Positions 17,751 through 26,468 of a DNA stretch of 64,000 bases are shown piece after piece. The stretch lies in the NCBI GenBank assembly GCA_900551115.1, contig URUY01000016.1, positions 1 through 64,000 of the forward strand, in the 5' to 3' direction. Numbering within the stretch: position 1 is the first letter of the stretch; every line of letters starts with the position of its first letter. This DNA comes from an uncultured Lachnospiraceae bacterium. Lineage in GTDB: Bacteria; Bacillota; Clostridia; Lachnospirales; Lachnospiraceae. The notes under the pieces are model-generated. The model had not been told where the DNA came from. It worked only from the letters and a program-made list of their open reading frames with translations, and ran no database searches. Position numbers and translations under genes: made by a program.

Positions 17751-18926
17751 TTATTTTTCTATGTTTTTACTTGTACCCACATTCCCTGCAAGCAGCAGCC
17801 CACTGGTAATTGCCGTCAGCGGTGCTACAGTCACAAGCCCGAATGAACCCACAATAGTATGGATAATTTCCGCAGCTACATATTTATAATTAAAGATAAA
17901 CTCAATGGGTGTTCCCTGTGCCATAAATACCATGAGTAAGGCTATATAACTGCCTGAATACGCAAGCAGCAGTGTGGTTGTGGTAGAACCGCAGGCGGCA
18001 CGGCCCACTGCAAATCCGGATGCAATGGCCTCACGGGGGGAAATATCCGGACGCTTGCAGACCACTTCATATACTGCCGAACAGATATCCACAGACAAAT
18101 CCATTACTGCGCCCGATGAGCCTAAAAAGATAGACGCCACAAAAATCCTTGTCAGATCAAGATGCTGATATCCCGCATAAAGCAGACTTTCGCTTGATTC
18201 CATTACCGCACCGTGAATTTGAAACAGGTCCGTAAACACAAAGCCCAGTACCGCTGTTACCGCAATGCCCAACGCTGCGCCCAAGGTTGCGGCAAGGCAT
18301 CGCCTGTCAAAGCCATATATCAGGCTTAAAATTAAAAAGGCCAGTACCATTACGATTGCCAGCGCAACCCATATGGGATTAAAGCCCTTTAAGAAACAGG
18401 GAATCAAAATCTTCCACATCATCAGAATCGTAACAATAAAAGACAATATGGCTCTCAATCCGGTACGTCCTGCAAAAAGCAGCAGCAAAAGCAGAAACAG
18501 ACCGGCAAGTATCGCCTCTTTATCCAATCGATAATGATCGGTCATGGTCACGGTGGTAATCTCTCCATTACTATGACTGACTGCCACAAATGCATAGTCT
18601 CCCACTGAAAAGAGCTTATCCTGTGCTAATGAGCCGTTCAACCGGTTTACCGCCTCCGTCTCTTCACCTGCAAACTGTCCTCCCATTATCCGGATTCTGC
18701 ACCGCTGTTCTCCGGTACGCACCAGTCCCGTATCCACAATATCGCTTTCATCCGTTTCAAGCACCAGCGCCTTTACCCTGTCAGCCCCTCTGTAGGTCAG
18801 TGCCCCTTCATATCCGGTAGGCAGGAGTAGAAGCCCAATCAGCAAAAGAGCCGCAAGCAGCACCGGCATCAATGTGGAGCGCTGCTTGCGAAAATATTCT
18901 GTTTTCATTATTTTATTACTTAACAT
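17751..18926 (-). CDS. YibE/F-like membrane protein
   Basis: 391 residues. One N-terminal helix (about 20-38) is followed by a soluble beta domain (about 42-125), then about 7 membrane helices, two of them tight hydrophobic pairs (LLLLLLFAGRTGLRAI). This topology is that of the YibE/F family of Gram-positive bacteria, whose function is not known; transport has been proposed. It overlaps the 3' end of the alkaline phosphatase gene by 11 bases, so the two are translationally linked. The start is therefore set by the overlap; an ATG at 18908 is an alternative. Confidence 0.8.
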   Translation of the reverse strand: MLSNKIMKTEYFRKQRSTLMPVLLAALLLIGLLLLPTGYEGALTYRGADRVKALVLETDESDIVDTGLVRTGEQRCRIRIMGGQFAGEETEAVNRLNGSLAQDKLFSVGDYAFVAVSHSNGEITTVTMTDHYRLDKEAILAGLFLLLLLLFAGRTGLRAILSFIVTILMMWKILIPCFLKGFNPIWVALAIVMVLAFLILSLIYGFDRRCLAATLGAALGIAVTAVLGFVFTDLFQIHGAVMESSESLLYAGYQHLDLTRIFVASIFLGSSGAVMDLSVDICSAVYEVVCKRPDISPREAIASGFAVGRAACGSTTTTLLLAYSGSYIALLMVFMAQGTPIEFIFNYKYVAAEIIHTIVGSFGLVTVAPLTAITSGLLLAGNVGTSKNIEK

Positions 18927-20514
18927 CTAACAAAGCTGCCATTTTGTTGTAAATTTCGGTATTGTCATAGTAACCGCCAAAATCCTCTGCACCATTTCCC
19001 TGTGCAAAAACCGCCACCGGAAGGCCTGTGTGGGAATAGCTTGTAAAATCAATACCGGATTTATTGTTTAATATATGCGTTACCGTAACGCTGAATGGGT
19101 TATAGGTACCGTACAACACATACTGTTCCTGGGTAAATGCTGCTACATCATAATCGGAAACTGCCAACTCATAAGCGGTACGCAGGCACTCAATTTCATA
19201 CTCTGTCAGTACCATGCCGTCACCCTCATCACCGGACATCTTTAAACCGAACAGGCTTTCCACATCTGCCATAGCGGTCTCAAAATCTGTCTGATTTTCT
19301 TTATAGCCTGCAACATACTGCTCGTCAAACTGTGCGTAAGAAATTTTCTGACTGGTCAGATTGCTTAAGTAGGTATCATAGTCCGTTCCTGCAAATCCAA
19401 TTGTCAGACCACCTGTTTCATGGTCACCGGTTACTAAAATTAAAGTCTCCTCCGGATGCTCCTTTGCAAAATCAACAGCAACCTGTACGGCGTCAGCCAA
19501 AGCCAGCGTATCGGTAACGGTTGCCCCGGCATCATTTGCATGGCATGCCCAGTCAATCTTACCGCCCTCGCACATCATAAAGAATCCGGTATCATTATCC
19601 AGCACTTCGATACCCTTGGACACATAATCAGCCAGTGCCCATTCACCGCTGTCTCTGTCCATATCATAATCCATGGCATCAGAATCCGCCAAATGCTCGT
19701 CAATCAGAATCACCTTGCCGTCATCAGCAGTAACCGCTTCTGCATCTGCCTGCGTATAGGTTACCTTATAGCCTGCAGCCGTTGCCAGATCATACAGACT
19801 TTCCTGATTCCCGTCATTTCCGGTAACTTTCTTTAATGCACCGCCTGCAAAATACTCAAAATCAGAATCAATCAGCTCCAAACCGATTTCATAGTAATTG
19901 TTTCTGCTTGCCTGATGTGCATAGAATGCAGCCGGTGTCGCATGATTTAAGTTTACGGAGGAAATCACACCGATCTTCCAGTCTTTCTGCTCATGCAGCT
20001 TTTCTGCAATTGTTTCATAGGATATGGTTCCTGTTTCATCCACATTAATCATACCGGAATAGGTCTTGTAACCGGTAGCAATGGAAGTAGCGGTAGAAGC
20101 GGAATCCGGTGCAAAGCTGCAGGAATCATAGGTAATGGCAGAACCGGCTACCGGGAACTCCATAAAATTTAACGCAACCGGACCATCCAGAACTGCACCG
20201 CCGCGCTCGTCATAGCTGACACTGGGAAGTGCCTGCGCATAATCGGCATCTGCAACTGCGCCCAGATAATCTGCTGCTGCCTGAAACTGCGGATAGCTCA
20301 TACCGTCTCCGATAAACAGGAATACATACTTAGGCGCACTCTCCTGATTCTGTGCTTCTGCAGTATCTTTCTCATCAGCTGCCGTGCTGCTCTGCGGCTG
20401 ACTCTCTGCCACGGAAGTCCCCGGTGCGGCATTTACCGTATCCGTATTTCCGCAGCCTGCCATGCTAAGGCACATGATGCCTGCAAGTAACAATGCAATG
20501 ATTTTTTGTTTCAT
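18916..20514 (-). CDS. phoA: Alkaline phosphatase, PhoA family lipoprotein
   Basis: 532 residues. A lipoprotein signal (LCLSMAGC, Cys about 21) anchors it outside the membrane. Metal and catalytic motifs are all visible: FIGDGMS with the first Asp, PDSASTATSIATG with the nucleophile Ser, CEGGKIDWACH, and GDHETGGLT. It hydrolyses phosphomonoesters to release phosphate. Two ATGTAAAA direct repeats 22 bases apart upstream suggest phosphate-starvation control. The downstream yibE/F gene overlaps its stop. Confidence 0.95.
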   Translation of the reverse strand: MKQKIIALLLAGIMCLSMAGCGNTDTVNAAPGTSVAESQPQSSTAADEKDTAEAQNQESAPKYVFLFIGDGMSYPQFQAAADYLGAVADADYAQALPSVSYDERGGAVLDGPVALNFMEFPVAGSAITYDSCSFAPDSASTATSIATGYKTYSGMINVDETGTISYETIAEKLHEQKDWKIGVISSVNLNHATPAAFYAHQASRNNYYEIGLELIDSDFEYFAGGALKKVTGNDGNQESLYDLATAAGYKVTYTQADAEAVTADDGKVILIDEHLADSDAMDYDMDRDSGEWALADYVSKGIEVLDNDTGFFMMCEGGKIDWACHANDAGATVTDTLALADAVQVAVDFAKEHPEETLILVTGDHETGGLTIGFAGTDYDTYLSNLTSQKISYAQFDEQYVAGYKENQTDFETAMADVESLFGLKMSGDEGDGMVLTEYEIECLRTAYELAVSDYDVAAFTQEQYVLYGTYNPFSVTVTHILNNKSGIDFTSYSHTGLPVAVFAQGNGAEDFGGYYDNTEIYNKMAALLDVK

Positions 20515-20596
20515 AATAGTTTTCTCCTCGTTTATGTAGTATTTTTCCAGTACACATGCATTGTACTATTACCACCTAAACGGTGAAACCAGTTTT

Positions 20597-20626
20597 ATGT
20601 AAAACTCTCGTGCAGCTCATGTAAAA
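20597..20626 (-). promoter_or_regulatory. Pho-box-like direct repeat upstream of phoA
   Basis: ATGTAAAA occurs at 20597-20604 and 20619-20626, i.e. TTTTACAT repeated at 22 bases on the phoA strand. PhoB/PhoP family regulators bind direct repeats with an 11-base period, so two occupied units two turns apart fit. A TACAAT -10-like element lies further downstream, close to the phoA leader. Confidence 0.5.
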
Positions 20627-20650
20627 TTGCGCCTGCCTTACCTTGCTTTA

Positions 20651-21160
20651 TTATCTCCCTCCCGAACCATCATAGGCATTTTTCTCAACATATGCCATCA
20701 TCCTGTTATACAGGATAAGGTAAAGTGCTGCGCCAACGAGTACACCGATACCGCTTATATAATACTTTTCTGTAAAAATGCCAAAAGCCATAATCCCTAA
20801 AACCAACATAACCGATAAAAGCCTTGCTGCAAGGTGGTCTTTCTTCCACTTTTTCTGAAAGAAGCTGCATTTTTCTTTCAGGGAAAACGGGCTCTTTTCC
20901 AAAACGGACAAAATAACTTTTTCTGCATTTTCCCTGTAATCCGCTTCATCAAGTCTTTCTCCGCAGAGCAGCTCGTTAATGCTTACTGAAAATTCCCTGC
21001 TCAATATCTGAAGCATATCCACACCGGGCAGGTAATTGCCGTTTTCCCACCGGGAGATGGTCTTGTTTGTTACCCCGATTCTTTCCCCCAACTCCTCCTG
21101 GGTATAATTTTTTTCACGGCGAAGCTTCGCCAAAAATTTTCCGATTTTAATTAAATCCAT
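20651..21160 (-). CDS. XRE-family regulator with C-terminal membrane helices
   Basis: 169 residues from the ATG at 21160, chosen for GGAGGG 7 bases upstream over a longer open frame with no site. Residues about 5-60 are a helix-turn-helix of the SinR/Cro type (YTQEELGERIGVTNKTISRWENG). The C-terminus has two hydrophobic helices (LLSVMLVLGIMAFGIF and GIGVLVGAALYLIL), so the repressor is probably membrane-tethered. Such membrane XRE proteins are common in clostridia, of unknown signal. The phoA gene lies downstream in the same direction. Confidence 0.8.
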   Translation of the reverse strand: MDLIKIGKFLAKLRREKNYTQEELGERIGVTNKTISRWENGNYLPGVDMLQILSREFSVSINELLCGERLDEADYRENAEKVILSVLEKSPFSLKEKCSFFQKKWKKDHLAARLLSVMLVLGIMAFGIFTEKYYISGIGVLVGAALYLILYNRMMAYVEKNAYDGSGGR

Positions 21161-21326
21161 GTAAAGCCCTCCATCCTGAGAACATATTTTACCACTTTTT
21201 TTCTCAAAATGTCTTCCCCACAAAACGCGAATCCCATTGGACATACGCCTGGACAACTGTTTTATTAAAAAGCTCTCTTTCCGGGAAAATGTTTCTGTTG
21301 TCTAATTTTACAAACTGAGATTTGCA

Positions 21327-21457
21327 TGAGCCATGCACCGACAAAAATCAAGCGGATGCGTCATGCTTGCATGTAAGCAGACGTTTGATTTGTTGACGGT
21401 ATACGGCGAAGCCGTACATGAAATAAATGCGAAGCATTTATGAATGGGCATGGCTCA
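21327..21457. repeat. Structured intergenic element A (multiple hairpins)
   Basis: Outer arms TGAGCCATGC (21327-21336) and GCATGGCTCA (21448-21457) enclose a stem AAATCAAGCG/CGTTTGATTT holding CATGC-TT-GCATG, a TACGGC-GAA-GCCGTA hairpin and an ATAAATGC-GAA-GCATTTAT hairpin. GCGAAGC occurs twice. It fills the 320-base gap between the XRE gene and the YdcF gene; no coding frame is visible there. It shares motifs with the element at 41931-42051. Confidence 0.75.
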
Positions 21458-21480
21458 ACAACTCACAAAACTGGAAGTTG

Positions 21481-22311
21481 TTACTTTGAAGCGTATAACG
21501 GATTTGCTTCTCTAACCTGTCCTGTATATTCCTTACACAATTCATCAAAAGCATTTCTAACGTCTATTGGGATTTCTACATGTGCAATAAATCCTTTTCC
21601 ACTTGGACCATATCCGTTTTCATCATCAGACAATCTTGGTATCTCACCCATTAAGAGACTAATGTATCTTTCCATATCCCACATTCCCAAAATTGCTTTT
21701 TCATATGCTAATGAGCCATTTTCTACAATCACTTTCGCAGAATAAACTGCATAATTAATAATCTGTATATCGTTACCAACATATCTTTTCAATCCAGCTT
21801 CCATCCGATTCTGCATGGTTGCATCCTGAGAAAGAATGATACTTTTATATGTGATTTCATTTTCTTTTAACAAATCCAATAAGTTTGTGATATTATTTCC
21901 GCAGTTTGTGGAATTACATTCGAGGAAATCAGGTTCCAGACAATATCGATGCTTCAAATATTGTGCAAATACTTGTGCTTCTGACAAATTAGCTGTTTCA
22001 ATATTTGGAAATTCTTTATGCATTTTTACTCGCAATGTTTCAGTTGTATGCCCTGCTCCTCCAACAATAACATATGTTTTCGCAATCCCTTCCTTCATTG
22101 CTTTTGCCAAAATATCTCCACCACACATAATGCTTCCACCAAAAAGAACCATTACGTCTGCCTGTGCAATTCCATATTTACCTTGCAACTGTTCAGAGGT
22201 TAATTCTGCAATATCTCTTTTGCCGCAAAACTGTCCTAATATATTTATCGCTTTTGCAATATCCTCCACTATAGTTACACCTCCACAAATTCCTGTTTGT
22301 ATACCTTGCAT
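21481..22311 (-). CDS. YdcF/SanA-like DUF218 protein
   Basis: 276 residues. The DUF218 core shows ADVMVLFGGSIMCGGDILAK, YVIVGGAGHTTE and a C-terminal ILSQDATMQNRME, equivalent to the conserved GG..., G...T and D..H/M..R parts of ElyC, SanA and YdcF. No signal peptide or membrane helix is visible, so it is probably cytoplasmic. Family members have roles in envelope metabolism or bind S-adenosylmethionine, but none is well defined. A GGGAG lies upstream of the ATG. A long structured repeat follows its stop. Confidence 0.75.
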   Translation of the reverse strand: MQGIQTGICGGVTIVEDIAKAINILGQFCGKRDIAELTSEQLQGKYGIAQADVMVLFGGSIMCGGDILAKAMKEGIAKTYVIVGGAGHTTETLRVKMHKEFPNIETANLSEAQVFAQYLKHRYCLEPDFLECNSTNCGNNITNLLDLLKENEITYKSIILSQDATMQNRMEAGLKRYVGNDIQIINYAVYSAKVIVENGSLAYEKAILGMWDMERYISLLMGEIPRLSDDENGYGPSGKGFIAHVEIPIDVRNAFDELCKEYTGQVREANPLYASK

Positions 22312-22365
22312 GATTAATTGTACTCCCTTTCCATAGACAACACAATTCCGAAAAGGGACTTAAAA

Positions 22366-22401
22366 ACAAAACGCACTCTCCCATATCATGAAAGAGTGCG
22401 T
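22366..22401 (-). terminator. Terminator of the PrsA-like gene
   Basis: ACGCACTCT (22371-22379) pairs with AGAGTGCGT (22393-22401), a perfect 9-bp stem with a 13-base loop. On the minus strand the stem is followed by TTTGTTTTTAAG. It sits 26 bases after the foldase stop. Confidence 0.8.
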
Positions 22402-22426
22402 ATATTATCATATTATATTATAGTAT

Positions 22427-23992
22427 TTATTCTGCTGTGTTTTCTGTTGAAGCGGTCTCTGTTGAAGCTGTTTCTGTTGTTTCATCAGAAGCTGTTTCGG
22501 TACCTTCATTTCCTGCTTCTGTCGCAGTGCTTTCATTAGCCTGTACCTTCAGGTAAACAAGGTGTCCCTTAGGGTCCTCTACGGTGCATGCTTCCTTGAT
22601 ACCGGTCAGATATTCGCCCATAACCTCACTAAGCAGCGTGTTTGCAATCTTTGCCTGCCACTCAGGACGTCCGTTTTCTACAAAATATAACACGTAGGTA
22701 TAATTATCTTCTGTAAGTACGGTAGTATCACCTGCTTTACGGCCTTCCGCAAATATCCAGTCACTTAAGGTACTCCTTAAAGTGGATTTTGTCAGTTCTT
22801 CATACAAACCGCCGTTTGTATTGGTGTAAGTATCCTCACTGTATTTTTCAACCAAACTGATAAATGCTTCCTCTGTGCTGCCGGCATCCTTCCACTCAGT
22901 CAGAATCGCTTCGCCGTTTCCTCCTGTGGTCATAATAGCACGAACAGTTGCCGTAGCAGTCTCATCAAGATATCTCTTTTCAAACTTCAGTACATAATAT
23001 TTATGACTGTCGGTATCCTCAATAATTGTGGTATCCCCTTCTTTTCTTGCCTCATCAAACAGCCATTCATTATACTTGGTGGAAATAGCGGACTTTAATA
23101 CACCGGTTTGTTCTGTGCCTTCTTCATCAATTACTAAAAGCGCTTCGTCAGCTTTTTCTTTGGCCACATCCATAGCTACCTGGATTTCTTTCTCTGTAGG
23201 CTCTACAGTCGTATTGCCTCCGTTTCCGTCAGATACGGTCTGTGCTTCGGGAATCTCTGCCGCCACTTCTGTCAGCAGGAAATCCACGCTGTCATAATCT
23301 GCCGCGTTTTCATCATAATAAGCCTGAATCTCCTCTTCGGGAATCTCATTAGCCTCTGCTACTGATTTGTAATAAGCAGCAGCCAAATAACCTTCTTCTA
23401 CATAAGGCTTAACAGCGGACGCCGATGCGTATCTGCCAAAGGTCATCTTGTAGTATTTACCAAGTGATACGCTCTCTGAGGATGCCGAATCCTTTAACGA
23501 CTCTTCAAAGGCTGCATAGTCCTTTGCCGTATCATAGGTAAATCCGGCTTCTTTTGCAGCATCTATAAGTGCCTTGTTCTGGCGAATCTTGTCCACTGCA
23601 AGCTGGTCAAAATAATCCTTCCAGGACATATTTTCGCTGTAGCTCTGAGACGCAAAATCGCCGGTTAAATTAAGTCCCATATAGGCCAGATAATTGCCGT
23701 AGGTATTGATATAGTCAGTGCTTGCCAGATTGTAGTAATAGTCAAACTCTACCTGGGTAATGTCATGACCGCCCACCGTAATATAAGTGGAATGGGTTGC
23801 AATATATTTTCTTATCGGGATAAAAGCCAGTCCGATAATAACTGCTGCCAAAATTACAATACCGACAATTCGGTCTATCATCTTTCTCTTCTTTTCTTTT
23901 AACTCAGCTTCTTTTCTTCTCTGTACTTTTCTATCGTACTTTGTCACAATTTTCTGAGGTACTTCTTTTTGTGATGTTTCTTTTTCTGACAT
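22427..23992 (-). CDS. Membrane-anchored PrsA/SurA-like peptidyl-prolyl isomerase
   Basis: 521 residues from the ATG at 23992, with AAGGAGA at 10 bases. A cytoplasmic Lys/Glu-rich segment (1-45) precedes one membrane helix (about 46-66: IVGIVILAAVIIGLAFIPI). The extracellular part carries a SurA-N-like chaperone segment and two degenerate PpiC-type units (around YVLKFEKRYLD and YVLYFVENGRP). The last 35 residues are a Thr/Glu/Ser-rich tail of EST-like repeats. It probably folds exported proteins at the outer membrane face. Signal anchor rather than lipobox differs from Bacillus PrsA, so the name is not transferred. Confidence 0.8.
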   Translation of the reverse strand: MSEKETSQKEVPQKIVTKYDRKVQRRKEAELKEKKRKMIDRIVGIVILAAVIIGLAFIPIRKYIATHSTYITVGGHDITQVEFDYYYNLASTDYINTYGNYLAYMGLNLTGDFASQSYSENMSWKDYFDQLAVDKIRQNKALIDAAKEAGFTYDTAKDYAAFEESLKDSASSESVSLGKYYKMTFGRYASASAVKPYVEEGYLAAAYYKSVAEANEIPEEEIQAYYDENAADYDSVDFLLTEVAAEIPEAQTVSDGNGGNTTVEPTEKEIQVAMDVAKEKADEALLVIDEEGTEQTGVLKSAISTKYNEWLFDEARKEGDTTIIEDTDSHKYYVLKFEKRYLDETATATVRAIMTTGGNGEAILTEWKDAGSTEEAFISLVEKYSEDTYTNTNGGLYEELTKSTLRSTLSDWIFAEGRKAGDTTVLTEDNYTYVLYFVENGRPEWQAKIANTLLSEVMGEYLTGIKEACTVEDPKGHLVYLKVQANESTATEAGNEGTETASDETTETASTETASTENTAE

Positions 23993-24138
23993 GGGAATAT
24001 CTCCTTCCTTTTCCTCACACGGGCATCCGTTTCTGCTTTCAGCCGCCGCATGCTTTACCATTATAATCTATCTTGTAAAGAAAAGGTAGTCTTTTCACGC
24101 AATTTTCATAATTTTCTTTATCTTTGACCTTCTGCACG

Positions 24139-24194
24139 AAAAAAACCTCCCTTTTTCACATCCTGTTAAAGATACGAAAAAGAGAGGAAGTTTT
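24139..24194 (-). terminator. Terminator after the split transketolase genes
   Basis: An imperfect 14-bp stem (AACCTCCCTTTTTC with GAAAAAGAGAGGAAGTT) flanks an 18-base loop, followed on the minus strand by TTTTTTTC. It lies 20 bases after the transketolase stop. Confidence 0.65.
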
Positions 24195-24214
24195 ATGGAT
24201 TTTTATGATATTTC

Positions 24215-25168
24215 TTACTTATTTAAAAATTCTTTTACGGACTTGCATACGCCCTTGGCATCCAGACCGTATTTTTCAATCAGTGCTGCTGCAGAGCCCG
24301 ACTCGCCGAATACATCCTGCATACCAATCTTGCATACAGGCACGGGATAGTTCTTGCAAAGTGCGTCGCATACTGCACTGCCCAGACCGCCGATAACGGA
24401 ATGCTCTTCTACGGTTACGACCTTGCCGGTTTTCTTTGCGCTCTTTACAATAATCTCTTCATCAAGAGGCTTAATCGTACAGATATTTACAACCTCTGCA
24501 TTGATGCCTTCTTCCGCTAACATGGCTGCTGCGCCCAGTGCAGAATCTACACAGATACCGGTTGCTACAATAGTAACGTCCGTACCCTCTTTTACTACGG
24601 TACCCTTGCCGATTTCAAAGTGATAATCGGGTCTGTCGTTGATAACAGGTACTGCTGCACGGCCAAAACGCAGATATACGGGGCCTTCATACTCCAGTGC
24701 CGCACGTACTGCTGCCCGCGCTTCTACGTCATCAGAGGGACACATTACTACCATACCCGGAATTGTACGCATCAGCGCCAGGTCTTCATTACACTGGTGG
24801 GTTGCGCCATCTTCTCCTACGGAGATACCTGCATGGGTTGCACCGATTTTTACGTTGAGGTGAGGATAACCAATAGAGTTACGCACCTGCTCAAATGCAC
24901 GTCCTGCTGCAAACATGGCAAAGGAACTCATAAAGGGAATCTTGCCCACTGTAGCCAGACCTGCTGCAATGCCTGCCATATTACTTTCTGCTATACCGCA
25001 GTCAATATGTCTGTCGGGATATGCTTTCTTGAAAATACCGGTCTTGGTAGCGGCTGCAAGGTCAGCATCCAAAACTACCAGATTGGGAAATTCTTCCGCA
25101 AGCTCTTTTAATGCATTACCGTAGCTTTCCCTGGTTGCCACTTTCTTTACAATCTTTTCTTCTGCCAT
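24215..25168 (-). CDS. Transketolase, C-terminal subunit
   Basis: 317 residues. It holds the pyrimidine-binding domain and the C-terminal domain of transketolase: IAESNMAGIAAGLA, the glutamate region; FAAGRAFEQVRN; and the Rossmann-like C-domain (VTVVEEHSVIGGLGSA). With the N-terminal subunit, from which it is separated by a TAATG overlap, it makes the two-chain transketolase common in clostridia. It transfers two-carbon units between pentose, hexose and erythrose phosphates in the non-oxidative pentose phosphate pathway. Confidence 0.92.
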   Translation of the reverse strand: MAEEKIVKKVATRESYGNALKELAEEFPNLVVLDADLAAATKTGIFKKAYPDRHIDCGIAESNMAGIAAGLATVGKIPFMSSFAMFAAGRAFEQVRNSIGYPHLNVKIGATHAGISVGEDGATHQCNEDLALMRTIPGMVVMCPSDDVEARAAVRAALEYEGPVYLRFGRAAVPVINDRPDYHFEIGKGTVVKEGTDVTIVATGICVDSALGAAAMLAEEGINAEVVNICTIKPLDEEIIVKSAKKTGKVVTVEEHSVIGGLGSAVCDALCKNYPVPVCKIGMQDVFGESGSAAALIEKYGLDAKGVCKSVKEFLNK

Positions 25169-26022
25169 TACTGTTCACCTGCCTTTTCAAGCTCTTTGCC
25201 GATTTTCTCAAGGTCTGCCATAGCAACGGCATACTCCTCATCGTTAGGAGCTTTTCCGTGCCAATCCACATTGTTTTCCATGAAGGATACGCCCTTGCCC
25301 TTTACGCTGTGCATCACGATACAGGTAGGTCTGCCCTTCATTTCCTTGGCTTCGGTCAATGCGCTTCTGATCTGATTAAAATCATGAGCATCGATATTAA
25401 TTACATAAAAATTGAAGGCTTCAAATTTCTTATCAATCGGATACGGAGAGCATACCTCTTCCACCGTTCCGTCAATCTGCAGGTTGTTGTTGTCTACAAT
25501 AACACAGAGATTGTCCAGCTTTCTGTGGCCTGCAAACATGGCTGCTTCCCAAACCTGACCTTCTTCCAGCTCACCGTCTCCCAAAAGAGTGTAGGTACGG
25601 AAATCCTTACCGTCCAGCTTAGCACCCAGTGCCATACCGACTGCGGCAGAAATACCCTGTCCCAAAGAACCGGAAGACATATCCACGCCCGGAATGTGAA
25701 TGCAGGGATGTCCCTGTAAATAAGATCCTAAATGACGCAGTGTGGGAAGATCCTCTACCGGAAAAAATCCTCTGTTTGCCAACGCGGAATACAGACCGGG
25801 AGCGGTATGTCCCTTGGACAGCACAAATCTGTCCCTGTTTTCCATCTCAGGATTTTTAGGATCGATGTTCATTTCTTCAAAATAAAGAAAGGTGAACATG
25901 TCTGCTGCGGATAAAGAACCACCGGGATGTCCGGCTTTTGCACCGTGAACTGCGGTAACAATGCCCTTGCGGACTTCATTCGCCATTTTTTGCAGTTCTA
26001 AATTATTCATGTTAATACCCAT
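25168..26022 (-). CDS. Transketolase, N-terminal (thiamine-binding) subunit
   Basis: 284 residues. Contains the diphosphate-binding domain: GHPGGSLSAADMF, LSKGHTAPGLYSALA, and GDGELEEGQVWEA followed by NNN (the GDG...NN thiamine motif). Its stop codon overlaps the start of the C-terminal subunit by one base. Start: the ATG at 26022 has GGAAAGG close by; an internal ATG at 26010 is equally possible. It is preceded by a 446-base gap containing the 235-bp dyad element and no gene. Confidence 0.92.
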   Translation of the reverse strand: MGINMNNLELQKMANEVRKGIVTAVHGAKAGHPGGSLSAADMFTFLYFEEMNIDPKNPEMENRDRFVLSKGHTAPGLYSALANRGFFPVEDLPTLRHLGSYLQGHPCIHIPGVDMSSGSLGQGISAAVGMALGAKLDGKDFRTYTLLGDGELEEGQVWEAAMFAGHRKLDNLCVIVDNNNLQIDGTVEEVCSPYPIDKKFEAFNFYVINIDAHDFNQIRSALTEAKEMKGRPTCIVMHSVKGKGVSFMENNVDWHGKAPNDEEYAVAMADLEKIGKELEKAGEQ

Positions 26023-26174
26023 GCCTTTCCTACTTATTTTTATATATGGTAACGGTTATGCAACCGCCCGTTTCCTTTGCCGCTTTTACTCTAGCATATT
26101 TTTACCTTTACGTCCATAGATAACTTCCCCGAACCATAGTTTTTGCTTCTCCTAACCATATTTTTTACGGTAAA

Positions 26175-26409
26175 TTGTATTCTCCGCATTTTTAAGGAGC
26201 AGCTTACTGGAATGCAGATTTTTCACAACTATATCATTCACACACCGAAAAAAAGAACATTTTGAGAATTTATATGCCATTTTCGGACATAAATGTCCGC
26301 AACTGTCCTACAAATTCTTCAAAAAGTTTTTTTAACGGTGCATTTCATTGATAAGTGTGTGAAAAATCAGTCGTTTCCCCGTATGACCCTAAAAATGCGG
26401 AGAATACAA
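26175..26409. repeat. 235-bp imperfect palindrome upstream of the DUF885 gene
   Basis: A 20-base perfect inverted repeat bounds it: TTGTATTCTCCGCATTTTTA (26175-26194) and its complement at 26390-26409. Inside, GATTTTTCACA (from 26218) matches the complement of TGTGAAAAATC (26359-26369), with further imperfect pairing inward to CGGACAT-AA-ATGTCCG at the exact centre (26284-26299). The whole can fold as one giant hairpin, as in miniature inverted-repeat elements. No frame in it is convincing. The rest of the gap (26023-26174, 26410-26468) shows nothing I recognise. Confidence 0.8.
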
Positions 26410-26468
26410 AAAGGTATACCCCTGAGGCTTCCTGCATATATATTGAGAAAAAGCAAACAGGTCACACT

